A stretch of 64,000 nucleotides of DNA. It comes from Nocardioides cremeus (GTDB taxonomy: Bacteria > Actinomycetota > Actinomycetes > Propionibacteriales > Nocardioidaceae). Both the position numbers and the translations under genes were made by a program. This document shows positions 19,601 through 27,826 of this stretch, piece after piece. The notes beneath the pieces were generated by a model. That model saw nothing but the letters and a program-made list of their open reading frames with translations, was not told the origin of the DNA and ran no database searches. Each line of letters starts with the position of its first letter. Position 1 is the first letter of the stretch. The stretch is from NCBI RefSeq assembly GCF_030518195.1, contig NZ_JAULSC010000003.1:186001-250000 (forward strand), in the 5' to 3' direction.

Positions 19601-20506
19601 TCAGCCCCCGGTGGCCGGCCGGCTGAGGCCGGCCAGGTGCGGGGCGCCGGAGCGGGGGTCGCTGAGCGAGAACGCGTAGCCGTCGTCGGTGGGACGCGAG
19701 CCGAAGGCCACCCGCCCGGGCAGCAGGATCGGCTTCTTGAAGGCGACCTCGACGGTGACCGCCTCGGGCAGCCGGTTCTCCAGGGCGGCCACGCAGCGCG
19801 CCAGGCTCCACATGCCGTGCGCGATCTGGCGCGGGAAGCCCAGCGCCTTCGCGGTCAGCGGGTAGAGGTGGATCGGGTTGTGGTCGCCCGACACCGCCGC
19901 GTAGCGGCGGCCCAGGTCGCCGGGCAGCGACCAGGTGGCGCCGGTGGCGGGCGCGTCGGGGAAGACGGTGCCCTCCGGGGCCGCGGCGTCGCCACGGCCG
20001 CGGCGCAGGTAGGCCGAGGAGCTCTCCCAGACCAGCTCGCCGTCGCCGTCGCGGACCTCGGTGACGAAGTCGAAGACGGTGCCCTTGGCGTGCGGGCGCG
20101 AGGGGCCGACGTGTGCCGAGACGCCGACTTGCTCACCGATCACCACGTGGCGGTGCCGGGTCACGGTGTTGGCCACGTGCACGGTGCCGATGGCCGGGGC
20201 CGGGAAGGCGGAGTCGGTCATCATCGCCATGTGCAGGCCGAAGGCCAGCATGTGCGGGTAGGTCAGCGGGGCGACGTCCTTGCGCGGGAAGCCGCACAGG
20301 TCGCCGTACGCCTCGACGTGGGCGCGCTCGACGGTCACCGGGGGCCGGGTGACCGCGAGGCCCTCGAAGCCCTCGGGGCGCGCCTTGCGCACGCCGGGCA
20401 GGCTGCCGACGACGGGCAGGCTCGGCAGGGCGGCGCGCAGCAGGGTGCCGACGCCGGTGCTGCCGTCGTGGGTGCGGGCGGCGCGCTCGACGATGGGGCC
20501 GGCCAC
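19601..20506 (-). CDS. htdX: MaoC-like (R)-specific dehydratase, HtdX-type
   Basis: A 301-residue double-hotdog protein of the MaoC family, which hydrates or dehydrates 3-hydroxyacyl thioesters. The hydratase motif is AAVSGDHNPIHLYPLTAKALGF followed by IAHGMWS near residues 210-245; only shorter parts are quoted here as key: SGDHNPIH and HGMWS. The N-terminal half holds the substrate-binding hotdog (LTYPHMLAFGLHMAM). GTG 20506 starts one base after the FabG4-type stop. The order htdX-fabG4-fadA2 matches M. tuberculosis Rv0241c-Rv0243 as I recall it. Confidence 0.88.
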   Translation of the reverse strand: MAGPIVERAARTHDGSTGVGTLLRAALPSLPVVGSLPGVRKARPEGFEGLAVTRPPVTVERAHVEAYGDLCGFPRKDVAPLTYPHMLAFGLHMAMMTDSAFPAPAIGTVHVANTVTRHRHVVIGEQVGVSAHVGPSRPHAKGTVFDFVTEVRDGDGELVWESSSAYLRRGRGDAAAPEGTVFPDAPATGATWSLPGDLGRRYAAVSGDHNPIHLYPLTAKALGFPRQIAHGMWSLARCVAALENRLPEAVTVEVAFKKPILLPGRVAFGSRPTDDGYAFSLSDPRSGAPHLAGLSRPATGG

Positions 20507-20507
20507 G

Positions 20508-21842
20508 TCAGGCGCCCAGCATCATCTGGCCGCAGACCCGCACGACGTTGCCGTTGACGGCCGTCGAGCCGGGGGAGGCGTACCAGGCGATCGTCTCGGC
20601 GACGTCGACCGGCAGGCCGCCCTGGGCCATCGCGTTGAGCCGCTGGCCGACCTCGCGGGTCGCGAACGGCACGGCGGCGGTCATCTGGGTGACGATGAAG
20701 CCGGGGGCCACGGCGTTGACGGTGATCCCGTCGCGCAGCTCGTCCTTGAGGGAGTCGACCAGGCCGATGACGCCGGCCTTGGAGGTGGCGTAGTTGGTCT
20801 GGCCCACGTTGCCGGCGATGCCGGCGATGGAGGCGACGCCGATGATCGAGCCGCCGGCGTTGACGACGCCCTGGTCGAGCAGCTCGCGGCTGATCCGTTC
20901 CGGGGCGGTGAGGTTGACCGCGACCACCGAGTCCCAGCGGTCCTCGCCCATGTTGGCCAGCTTCTTGTCGCGGGTGATGCCAGCGTTGTGCACCACGACG
21001 TCGACGCCGCCGTGCTTCTCGGCCAGGTGGTGGGCGATGCGCTGCGGGGCGTCCTTGCCGGTGATGTCGAGGGTCAGCCAGTCGCCGTCGAGCTCCTTCA
21101 TCAGCGACTGCAGCTCGCTGGCGGCCTGCGGCACGTCGACGCCGACGACGGTGGCGCCGTCGCGGTGCAGCACACGGGCGATCTGCTCGCCGATGCCGCG
21201 GCTGGCGCCGGTGACCAGGGCGACCTTGCCGTCGAGGGGGCGCAGCTGGTCGGCGACCGGGGTGGCCTCGGTGGTGCCGGTGGCGCCGATGCGCACGACC
21301 TGGCCCGAGACGTACGCGGACTTGGGGGAGAGCAGGAAGCCCAGGGTGCTGGTGGTCGCGGCCTCGGCGCCCTCGGCGACGTAGACGAGCTGCACGGTGC
21401 CGCCGCGGCCGATCTCCTTGCCCAGGCTGCGGGTGAAGCCCTCCAGGGCGCGCTGGGCGACCCGCTCGGCGCCGGAGACCTGCTCCGGCGGGGTGCCGAG
21501 CACCACGACGCGCGGGCAGGTGGCCAGGCGGCGCATCAGGGGGGTGAAGAAGTCGCGCAGGGCGACGAGCTGGTCGGCCGAGGTCAGGCCGGTGGCGTCG
21601 AAGACCAGGCCCTTGTACGACGTGGCGTCGTCGGGCGTCTCCGTGCTGGCGATGCCGAGGGTGTCGAGCAGGCCGGCCAGCGACTCGGCCAGGCGGCCGG
21701 TGCCGCCGGTGACGATCGTGCCGTCGACCAGCGGGGCGCCGGGGGTGTAGCGCTCGAGCGGCATCGGGGCGGGCAGGCCGAGGTTCTTGACCAGCAGCTT
21801 GCCGATCGGCGACTGGCTGAAGCTCTGGTACTTGTCGCTCAT
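20508..21842 (-). CDS. fabG4: 3-oxoacyl-ACP/CoA reductase, high-molecular-weight FabG4 type
   Basis: A 444-residue SDR with an extra N-terminal domain of about 205 residues, the hallmark of the FabG4 class (normal FabG is about 250). The N-terminal part is a degenerate Rossmann-like flavodoxin fold (TIVTGGTGRLAESLAG). The catalytic half has the NAD(P) motif VTGASRGIGEQIAR near residue 214, NNAG-like VVHNAGITRD, Ser in GVASIAG and Tyr/Lys in YATSKAG. It reduces 3-ketoacyl thioesters. A GGAGGACGG ribosome-binding site precedes the ATG. It is divergent from fadA2, and the shared region holds a TetR-type half-site. Confidence 0.93.
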   Translation of the reverse strand: MSDKYQSFSQSPIGKLLVKNLGLPAPMPLERYTPGAPLVDGTIVTGGTGRLAESLAGLLDTLGIASTETPDDATSYKGLVFDATGLTSADQLVALRDFFTPLMRRLATCPRVVVLGTPPEQVSGAERVAQRALEGFTRSLGKEIGRGGTVQLVYVAEGAEAATTSTLGFLLSPKSAYVSGQVVRIGATGTTEATPVADQLRPLDGKVALVTGASRGIGEQIARVLHRDGATVVGVDVPQAASELQSLMKELDGDWLTLDITGKDAPQRIAHHLAEKHGGVDVVVHNAGITRDKKLANMGEDRWDSVVAVNLTAPERISRELLDQGVVNAGGSIIGVASIAGIAGNVGQTNYATSKAGVIGLVDSLKDELRDGITVNAVAPGFIVTQMTAAVPFATREVGQRLNAMAQGGLPVDVAETIAWYASPGSTAVNGNVVRVCGQMMLGA

Positions 21843-21915
21843 GCGGGTCCGTCCTCCGTGAAGTCCTTGGGGCCTGGGCTAGCACCAGGTGGCACTACCG
21901 GGCATGTAACTAGAT

Positions 21916-21929
21916 GTGTAACTCCGAGT
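21916..21929. promoter_or_regulatory. candidate TetR operator in the fabG4-fadA2 divergent promoter
   Basis: GTGTAACTCCGAGT; on the other strand ACTCGGAGTTACAC. This matches 13 of 14 bases of ACTCGGAGTTGCAC in the autoregulatory palindrome of the TetR gene (23992-24005). The neighbouring TGTAAC words at 21905 and 21917 form a short direct repeat. Confidence 0.65.
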
Positions 21930-21994
21930 CCACTTTTCGTGACGTGCCCCTCACACCCTTCTCTGTGGGGGCACGCGCGCGCAAGGATGTGCCC

Positions 21995-23278
21995 ATGGCT
22001 ACCTCTCCTCGTCGCGTCGCCGTCATCGGCGGCAACCGCACCCCCTTCGCCCGGTCCAACTCCGCCTACGCGGACGTGTCGAACCAGGACCTGCTCACCG
22101 CCGCGATCGACGGCCTCGTCTCCCGCTACGGCCTTGAGGGCGAGCGGCTCGGCGAGGTCGTGGCCGGTGCGGTGCTCAAGCACTCGCGTGACTTCAACCT
22201 GGCCCGCGAGGCGGTGCTGGGCTCGACGCTGGCGCCCGAGACCCCCGCCACCGACATCCAGGAGGCCTGCGGCACCGGCCTGCAGGCCGCCATCCAGGTC
22301 GCCAACAAGATCGCCCTGGGCCAGATCGAGGCCGGCATCGCCGGCGGCACCGACACCACCTCCGACGCCCCCGTCGCGATCAGCGACAAGCTGCGCAAGA
22401 AGCTGATGAAGGTCAACGCCGCGCGCGACACCAAGTCGCGCCTGGCCGCCCTGGGCTCGATCCGTCCCGGCGACATCGGGCTCGACCTGCCCAAGAACGG
22501 CGAGCCGCGCACCGGCCTGTCGATGGGCGACCACGCCGCGCTGACCGCGCTGGAGTGGCAGATCACCCGCGAGGCGCAGGACGAGCTGGCGGCCGCGTCG
22601 CACCAGCACCTGGCGGCGGCGTACGACAGCGGCTTCCAGGACGACCTGGTGACCCCGTTCCGCGGGCTCGAGCGCGACAACAACCTGCGCGCCGACTCCT
22701 CGAGCGAGAAGCTCGCCAAGCTCAAGCCGGTCTTCGGCAAGGGCGAGGCGGCCACGATGACCGCCGGCAACTCCACGCCGCTGACCGACGGCGCCTCGGT
22801 GGTGCTGCTGGCCACCCAGGAGTGGGCCGAGGAGCACGGGCTCGAGGTGCGGGCGTTCTTCGTCGACTCCGAGACCGCTGCGGTCGACTACGTGCACGGT
22901 GGCGAGGGCCTGCTGATGGCGCCGGCGTACGCCGTGCCGCGGATGCTGGAGCGCAACGACCTGAGCCTGCAGGACTTCGACTTCTACGAGATCCACGAGG
23001 CGTTCGCCTCGCAGGTGCTCTCGACGCTCAAGGCGTGGGAGGACCCGGTGTTCTGCAAGGAGCGCCTGGGTCTCGACGCCCCGCTGGGCTCGATCGACCG
23101 CGACAAGCTCAACGTCAACGGCTCGTCGCTGGCCGCCGGTCACCCGTTCGCGGCCACCGGTGGGCGGATCATCGCCAACCTGGCCAAGCTGCTGCACCAG
23201 AAGGGCTCGGGCCGCGGCCTGATCAGCGTCTGCGCCGCCGGCGGCCAGGGCGTCACCGCGATCCTCGAGGCGCCCTGA
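21995..23278 (+). CDS. fadA2: acetyl-CoA acetyltransferase, FadA2 type
   Basis: A 427-residue thiolase. The active-site Cys is in EACGTGLQAAIQ near residue 92, the His in GHPFAATGGR near residue 380, and the second Cys in SVCAAGGQG near residue 412. EIHEAFASQ is the NEAFA-type element. ATG 21995 follows AAGGATG and gives the usual N-terminus; the frame extends upstream to 21914 without family features. It is divergent from fabG4 and convergent with the TetR regulator three bases away. Confidence 0.93.
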   Translation: MATSPRRVAVIGGNRTPFARSNSAYADVSNQDLLTAAIDGLVSRYGLEGERLGEVVAGAVLKHSRDFNLAREAVLGSTLAPETPATDIQEACGTGLQAAIQVANKIALGQIEAGIAGGTDTTSDAPVAISDKLRKKLMKVNAARDTKSRLAALGSIRPGDIGLDLPKNGEPRTGLSMGDHAALTALEWQITREAQDELAAASHQHLAAAYDSGFQDDLVTPFRGLERDNNLRADSSSEKLAKLKPVFGKGEAATMTAGNSTPLTDGASVVLLATQEWAEEHGLEVRAFFVDSETAAVDYVHGGEGLLMAPAYAVPRMLERNDLSLQDFDFYEIHEAFASQVLSTLKAWEDPVFCKERLGLDAPLGSIDRDKLNVNGSSLAAGHPFAATGGRIIANLAKLLHQKGSGRGLISVCAAGGQGVTAILEAP

Positions 23279-23281
23279 CCC

Positions 23282-23968
23282 TCACCTGAGCGTGGCGAGC
23301 GCGAGCGCCGAGGCGACGAGGTACTCGCGCACCTGCTGCGGCGAGATCTCTCCGACCGTGGGCACGCCCGGGGCGGCCTCCTTGACCAGGATGCCGACCC
23401 GGGCGAGCTGCAGCGCCCCGAGGCCGCTGGCGTAGAGCGTGTTGGCCAGCAGCGTGGGGTCGGGGACGGTGAAGTCGCCGGCCTCGACGCCGTCCTCGAG
23501 CGCGGCCGACAGGATCGACAGCGCGCCGGAGATGGCGCGGCCGAGGCGGAAGAGGGCGCTCTCGGAGATCTCGTCGAGCAGCTCGGGCCCGGAACGGCGC
23601 ATCAGCGCCTGGGCGCAGTCGACGAACGCCGGGTGGGCCAGGGAGTAGTCGACGAAGGCGCCCACGATGTCGGCCAGCCGGTCCCTCGGGGCGCCCGAGG
23701 AGGTCGAGGCCTGCTCGAGGTCGACCCGCAGCTCGTCGAGGTAGCCGACGAGCGTGAGTGCGAAGAGCTCCTCCTTGCCGGTGAAGTGCCGGTAGACGAT
23801 GGCCCGGTTGATGCCCACGGCCCGGGCGATGTCCTCGATCTGGGCGTCGCGCACCCCGCGCTCGTCGAAGAGCGCGCGGGTCGCGGCCAGGATCTCCGCC
23901 TCACGGGCGCGGCGACGGGCGGCCGCCGCCGACCTGCGGCCGTCGGGCTCGGGCGTGCGGGTGCTCAT
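23282..23968 (-). CDS. TetR-family transcriptional regulator of the fabG4/fadA2 block
   Basis: A 228-residue regulator. The N-terminal helix-turn-helix is complete: ILAATRALFDERGVRDAQIEDIARAVGINRAIVYRHFTGKEEL, key parts IEDIARAVGI and VYRHFTGKEEL. The C-terminal ligand domain is helical and unrecognised. ATG 23968 lies six bases after TACACT, so the mRNA is probably leaderless. A perfect 13-bp inverted repeat covers the -35 region, which points to autorepression. The same operator core lies between fabG4 and fadA2, so this protein likely controls them in response to an acyl-CoA; the ligand is inferred. Confidence 0.88.
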   Translation of the reverse strand: MSTRTPEPDGRRSAAAARRRAREAEILAATRALFDERGVRDAQIEDIARAVGINRAIVYRHFTGKEELFALTLVGYLDELRVDLEQASTSSGAPRDRLADIVGAFVDYSLAHPAFVDCAQALMRRSGPELLDEISESALFRLGRAISGALSILSAALEDGVEAGDFTVPDPTLLANTLYASGLGALQLARVGILVKEAAPGVPTVGEISPQQVREYLVASALALATLR

Positions 23969-23974
23969 GAGGGG

Positions 23975-23980
23975 AGTGTA
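23975..23980 (-). promoter_or_regulatory. -10 hexamer of the leaderless tetR promoter
   Basis: TACACT on the minus strand, six bases before the ATG at 23968. The operator palindrome begins three bases further upstream. Confidence 0.55.
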
Positions 23981-23982
23981 CG

Positions 23983-24009
23983 ACTCGTGCAACTCGGAGT
24001 TGCACGAGT
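23983..24009. promoter_or_regulatory. long palindromic operator upstream of the TetR gene
   Basis: Two arms of 13 bases, ACTCGTGCAACTC and GAGTTGCACGAGT, separated by one G: a perfect 27-bp palindrome. It overlaps the -35 region of the TetR gene. The inner 14 bases recur with one change in the fabG4-fadA2 promoter. Confidence 0.85.
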
Positions 24010-24028
24010 GTGACGGGCTCCGCAGGGG

Positions 24029-25342
24029 TCAGCCAGGTGAGTAGGTGCCGATGCCGGGGACGACGACGAGTCGTTGGTCCTGGGGTCCGGTCCAGGTGTA
24101 GTGGCCGTGGTCCATCCGTCGGTAGCGCCACTGCTTGGTGGGGTCGGTGGTGGTCTTGGCCCGGTGATGTCGTCTGCAGAGTGGGGCGAGGTTGCCGGGA
24201 TGTGTCTGCCCGGGTGGTCCGCCGTGGGCGGGGTCGATCCAGGTGCTGATGTGGTCGAGGTCGCAGCGCCTGGCGGGGCGGCGGCAGTCGGGGAAGACGC
24301 AGTGCTGGTCACGCGCGATGACCAGCTCGCGCATCCACTCCGGCGGGTCGTGGGCATCGATCGGGTCGCCGCGGTCGGGGTCGAGGACCGGCGTCACCGT
24401 GACGCGGGAGCCGGTGAGCCAGTCACGGATCAGGGCACTGGTCGCGGGGCCGAGGTCCTCCACCCGCCCCAACGGGGCGATGTCGCCCTCGGGGGTCGCG
24501 GTCAGGTGAACGTAGGCCTTGTAGGGCCGGCTCGGTGCGGGTGTGTCGCCGTGGGCGCGGGCCCGGTCGACGATGACCTGCAAGGCCAGCACCCGGCGCC
24601 GGGCCAGGGACAGGTCGGGGTGGGTGGCCAGCAGGTCGTGAGCGATACGCCCCACCAGGTCCTGCAGGTCGGCCAGGGTGGCGGTGTCGCCGGTGATCTG
24701 CATCCACGAGGTCCCCAACCAGCGCCCGTCGCGCGCCCCGGCATGGGTCAGCGTCACGTCCCACGACTCCCGCGCGGCCTCTTCGGCCTCTTGATGGGCG
24801 TCGGTGTCGTAGCGGGCCCGGGCGGTCTCGACGAGCCGGGCCAGCACCACCGCCCCGACCCGGTGCGCCCGGCCGGCGATCTCAGCATCGACATAGGCGG
24901 CCGCGTCGGGTGAGAGGCCGCTGGTGGCTTGGGCGATGCTGCGGGCGCGCCACACCGGCACCTCGAGGGCCTCCACGCGGGCCATCACCCGCGGCAGCCG
25001 GTGCGCCAGCTCCAGTGCATCGGCCATCAGCGTCAGGGCGGCGGTGGTGGAGATCTCCATCGCCGCGGCCAACGGTTCGGCCGAGAACGCCGCGACCATC
25101 GGACGCCCGTCACCACCGATCTTCTCCGGGCAGTCCAGGTCGCCACCGACCTCCCCGAACCCCGCCGCCCACTTGGGATCGTCGACGGTGTTGGTCTCGC
25201 ACCAGCGAATCGTCGCGTGCAGCACCGCCAACGCCGCCGCGGCCTCACGGGCCTTGGCCTGCTCGGCGAACCACAGCACCGAGTCCCGGTCCAGGTCATC
25301 GACCCGCACCGGACCACCCGCGAGGTCCGTCTCGATCAGCAT
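24029..25342 (-). CDS. DUF222 / HNH endonuclease-domain protein (13E12-type)
   Basis: A 437-residue protein. The N-terminal 300 residues are of the DUF222 type (helical, LAHRLPRVMARVEALEVPVWRA), the domain of the mycobacterial 13E12 repeat family. The C-terminal HNH nuclease module has HCVFPDC, CDLDHISTW and NLAPLCRRHHRAKT, that is zinc Cys pairs and the catalytic His. These genes occur in many copies in actinobacterial genomes and may be mobile or defensive; the function is not known. ATG 25342 is preferred; the frame is open to 25450, so a longer N-terminus is possible. Confidence 0.85.
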   Translation of the reverse strand: MLIETDLAGGPVRVDDLDRDSVLWFAEQAKAREAAAALAVLHATIRWCETNTVDDPKWAAGFGEVGGDLDCPEKIGGDGRPMVAAFSAEPLAAAMEISTTAALTLMADALELAHRLPRVMARVEALEVPVWRARSIAQATSGLSPDAAAYVDAEIAGRAHRVGAVVLARLVETARARYDTDAHQEAEEAARESWDVTLTHAGARDGRWLGTSWMQITGDTATLADLQDLVGRIAHDLLATHPDLSLARRRVLALQVIVDRARAHGDTPAPSRPYKAYVHLTATPEGDIAPLGRVEDLGPATSALIRDWLTGSRVTVTPVLDPDRGDPIDAHDPPEWMRELVIARDQHCVFPDCRRPARRCDLDHISTWIDPAHGGPPGQTHPGNLAPLCRRHHRAKTTTDPTKQWRYRRMDHGHYTWTGPQDQRLVVVPGIGTYSPG

Positions 25343-25506
25343 TCCTCTACTCAAGCACCAGCCACCGACAGTGCCGTCGCACCCAGGCTGACCTGCGGCG
25401 ATGCGCTTCAAGGTGCTGCTTGCCGGTATGCCTGCAGCTGACGTGCTCATGGCGGTGGGAGCACCATCCGGCCGCGTTCAGTCGTCGGCCGACGCGCGGG
25501 CCGCTG

Positions 25507-25755
25507 TCACGAGGCGCGCGATGGTCCTGTCTGCGTCTTGAGGCGGGCCGCCAGAGCCCACAGCGTGGCCGCGCCAGCAAGCATGGGCCAGAACAAGTAG
25601 GTGGCTGTGCCGAGCTCGGGTGACCCTTCCCAGCTCTCGATGAACCTCAGGGCTCCGACGGTTGCCGCCGCCACGAGAACGGAAATGGCCAGGGACTGGA
25701 GCAGCGAGGCCACGAGGTCGAGCTGTGCCTGCTCCCGATCACTCGCAGAGGGCAT
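25507..25755 (-). CDS. small two-helix membrane protein, hypothetical
   Basis: A predicted 82-residue protein with two hydrophobic segments, about residues 18-40 (LLQSLAISVLVAAATVGAL) and 54-73 (YLFWPMLAGAATLWALAARL), and a charged C-terminus. The ATG at 25755 has only a weak ribosome-binding site; the frame is open further upstream. A TACTGT hexamer lies at about 25775 on the minus strand. No family is recognised. Codon use is less GC-biased than in the neighbours. Confidence 0.5.
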   Translation of the reverse strand: MPSASDREQAQLDLVASLLQSLAISVLVAAATVGALRFIESWEGSPELGTATYLFWPMLAGAATLWALAARLKTQTGPSRAS

Positions 25756-25855
25756 TTCGGTCGTCGTGTCGACAGTATGGGTTGTGTTGGAACAGGTGGA
25801 CGCACATCGAGTGGGACGCACTACGTGCCGCCGTCCGCTCGAGCGAGTGGGTCGC

Positions 25856-25861
25856 TACGTT
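25856..25861 (+). promoter_or_regulatory. -10 hexamer of a likely leaderless promoter for the NUDIX-like gene
   Basis: TACGTT ends six bases before the GTG at 25868 and decides this start in a long open frame. Confidence 0.5.
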
Positions 25862-25867
25862 TGCGCA

Positions 25868-26359
25868 GTGTCGGCCCAGGAGCGTGTCCTCGTCAGCCAT
25901 CAGGATGCTGAGTGGCTACCCGCTCACGGTCGTGCCGACGTCGTGCTGGCTGGAGAGCCGGACGTCGCTCCCGTCCCGGTATGCCTGGTCCGTGTCCTGG
26001 TGACCCGTGGAGACAACGTCTTGGTGGAGGCTCGGCCGGACGGTCGAGGGCTCGACATCCCCACGGGTGCGGTCCGGGATGGAACATGGGAGGAAGCGCT
26101 GGAAGATCTGCTGCGCCGGACAGTGCCCGACGGCTGCCGCCAGGCTCGGTTGCTCGGGTATGTGCGCAACGCTGTGCCCGGAGCGCCCGAGGGCTATCCA
26201 TGGCCCACACCGCACGCCCACTTCGTGGTCTGGCACTGCCGGTTGCCTGCAGACCGAGATGCACCTGGGGCATGGCTCGACGCGGTCCAGGCCGAGGCGG
26301 AGCTGCGTGAACGCCACTGGTGGCCGCTGGCTGCGCATGCAGAACGGGCGCAGCCGTAG
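25868..26359 (+). CDS. NUDIX-fold protein with a degenerate Nudix box
   Basis: A 163-residue protein with NUDIX-like strands (VCLVRVLVTRGDNVLVEAR) and a GLDIPTGAVRDGTWEEALEDLLRR segment where the Nudix box should be. The REx2EE core is lost: LEDLLRRTVPDG stands in its place, so metal-dependent hydrolysis is unlikely. It may bind rather than cut a nucleotide. GTG 25868 is chosen because of the -10 hexamer at 25856. The local GC content is a little lower than that of the neighbours. Confidence 0.7.
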   Translation: MSAQERVLVSHQDAEWLPAHGRADVVLAGEPDVAPVPVCLVRVLVTRGDNVLVEARPDGRGLDIPTGAVRDGTWEEALEDLLRRTVPDGCRQARLLGYVRNAVPGAPEGYPWPTPHAHFVVWHCRLPADRDAPGAWLDAVQAEAELRERHWWPLAAHAERAQP

Positions 26360-26408
26360 AGCGCGCATGCTCCCTTGCCAGGTGAAGCGACCGACGGGCC
26401 TGCCGCGC

Positions 26409-26459
26409 GGAAGTGTGGAGCCCCGGATGAACCAGGTTCATCCATGCCTCCACACTTCC
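26409..26459. repeat. nested palindromic element
   Basis: Outer arms GGAAGTGTGGAG and CTCCACACTTCC (12 bp, perfect) enclose an inner palindrome GGATGAACC, A, GGTTCATCC (9 bp, perfect), with short CCCC and ATGC spacers between. The whole 51-bp element could fold into a near-continuous hairpin. No T-tract follows, so it is not a standard terminator. It looks like a dispersed REP-type sequence, but other copies cannot be seen in this window. Confidence 0.8.
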
Positions 26460-26527
26460 GGCCTCGCCCCCTGCGCCCCCTGCACCGCACACCTCGCACG
26501 GCTCGACCGGCCGAAGAAGCCCGGTGC

Positions 26528-26533
26528 TAACTT
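26528..26533 (+). promoter_or_regulatory. -10 hexamer of a likely leaderless promoter for the Nramp-like gene
   Basis: TAACTT ends six bases before the ATG at 26540. Confidence 0.5.
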
Positions 26534-26539
26534 CGGCCA

Positions 26540-27823
26540 ATGGCAAAGACGGCAGAGGGTCCTGCGGCCGAGACGCGTCGGGTGGAGCCGGGGGCCTGGG
26601 CCTCGCGGATGGCGGCGCTGGGCCCGGGGATCCTGATGGCCTCGGCGGCCATCGGCGGCTCCCACCTGATTTCCTCGACGCAGGCCGGCGCGCGGTTCGG
26701 CTGGCAGCTGGCCTTCGTCATTGTCCTGGCGAACCTGCTGAAGTACCCGTTCTTCCGGTTCGGCCCGCAGTACACCGTGGAGAGCGGGCGGTCGCTGGTC
26801 GAGGGCTACGCCCGCAAGGGCCGTGGCTACCTGTGGGTCTTCTTCGTGCTGGCCACCGTGAGCTCGGTGATCTCGACCGCCGGGGTCGGGCTGCTGGGCG
26901 CGGTGATCCTCGGGTTCATGCTCCCGGACAGCTGGGCCCCCGGCATCCCCGCGCTGGCCACGGCGATGATGGCCTCGGCCTGGGTGCTGCTGGTCGCCGG
27001 TCACTACCGCGCCCTCGACGCGGTCACCAAGGTCATCATCGTGACGCTGACCCTGGCCACGATCACCGCGACGTTCATGGCGGCCTCGGCCGGCTCCGAG
27101 CAGGTCGCCGGGTTCGTCGAGCCGACCCCGTGGACGTGGGCGACGCTGCCGTTCCTGGTGGCGCTGATGGGCTGGATGCCCGCACCGATCGAGATCAGCG
27201 CGCTGAACTCGCTGTGGATCCAGGCCAAGCAGAAGCTGCACCCCAGCCGCGCCAAGGACGTCCTCTTCGACTTCAACGTCGGCTACGCCACCTCGGCCGT
27301 GCTCGCCCTGTTCTTCCTCTCCCTCGGCGCCCTGGTGCAGTACGGCTCCGGGGTGCAGGTCGCCACCGCGGGCGGCGCCTACGTCGACCAGCTGCTGCAG
27401 ATGTACGGCACGGCCATCGGCCAGTGGGCGGTGCCGCTGATGGCGGTGATCGCGTTCGCCTGCATGTACGGCACGGTCATCACCGTCATCGACGGCTACG
27501 CCCGCGCCTGCGCCGAGTCGCTGCGCCTGTTGCGCCGCGAGCCCGAGTTCAGCCGCCGCTCGCTCAACCTGTGGCTCAGCGGCATCACCGGCGTGGGGCT
27601 GGTCATCATCGTCGCGATGAGCGCCTCGCTGGCCACCATGCTCACCTTCGCCATGATCAGCGCCTTCCTCACCGCCCCGGTCTTCGCGTGGCTCAACTTC
27701 AGCCTGGTCCGCGGCGAGGGCTCGCTCAGCCCCGGGCTGCGCTACCTCTCGTACGCCGGCCTGGTCTACCTCGCGGGCTTCGCCGGGCTGTTCCTCCTCG
27801 ACTTCGGCGGCCTTCTCGGCTGA
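26540..27823 (+). CDS. Nramp-related membrane transporter with atypical metal-site motifs
   Basis: A 427-residue protein with about eleven membrane segments and the Nramp fold (GPGILMASAAIGGSHL in TM1, LMGWMPAPIEISALNSLW in TM6). Canonical Mn/Fe transporters carry DPGN in TM1 and MPH in TM6. Here TM1 reads IGGS and TM6 MPAP, so both metal-binding motifs are replaced. It may carry another cation or solute. Start ATG follows a -10 hexamer by six bases. The DNA ligase gene converges on it four bases downstream. Confidence 0.82.
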   Translation: MAKTAEGPAAETRRVEPGAWASRMAALGPGILMASAAIGGSHLISSTQAGARFGWQLAFVIVLANLLKYPFFRFGPQYTVESGRSLVEGYARKGRGYLWVFFVLATVSSVISTAGVGLLGAVILGFMLPDSWAPGIPALATAMMASAWVLLVAGHYRALDAVTKVIIVTLTLATITATFMAASAGSEQVAGFVEPTPWTWATLPFLVALMGWMPAPIEISALNSLWIQAKQKLHPSRAKDVLFDFNVGYATSAVLALFFLSLGALVQYGSGVQVATAGGAYVDQLLQMYGTAIGQWAVPLMAVIAFACMYGTVITVIDGYARACAESLRLLRREPEFSRRSLNLWLSGITGVGLVIIVAMSASLATMLTFAMISAFLTAPVFAWLNFSLVRGEGSLSPGLRYLSYAGLVYLAGFAGLFLLDFGGLLG

Positions 27824-27826
27824 GCC

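Noticed and set aside
24029..25342. Mobile element or insertion sequence around the DUF222/HNH gene
   Set aside because: No terminal inverted repeats, target duplications or transposase are visible. DUF222/HNH genes can be repeated in a genome, but that cannot be seen here.
26409..26459. Rho-independent terminator after the NUDIX-like gene
   Set aside because: The hairpin is strong but lies 50 bases after the stop, is nested and has no T-tract.
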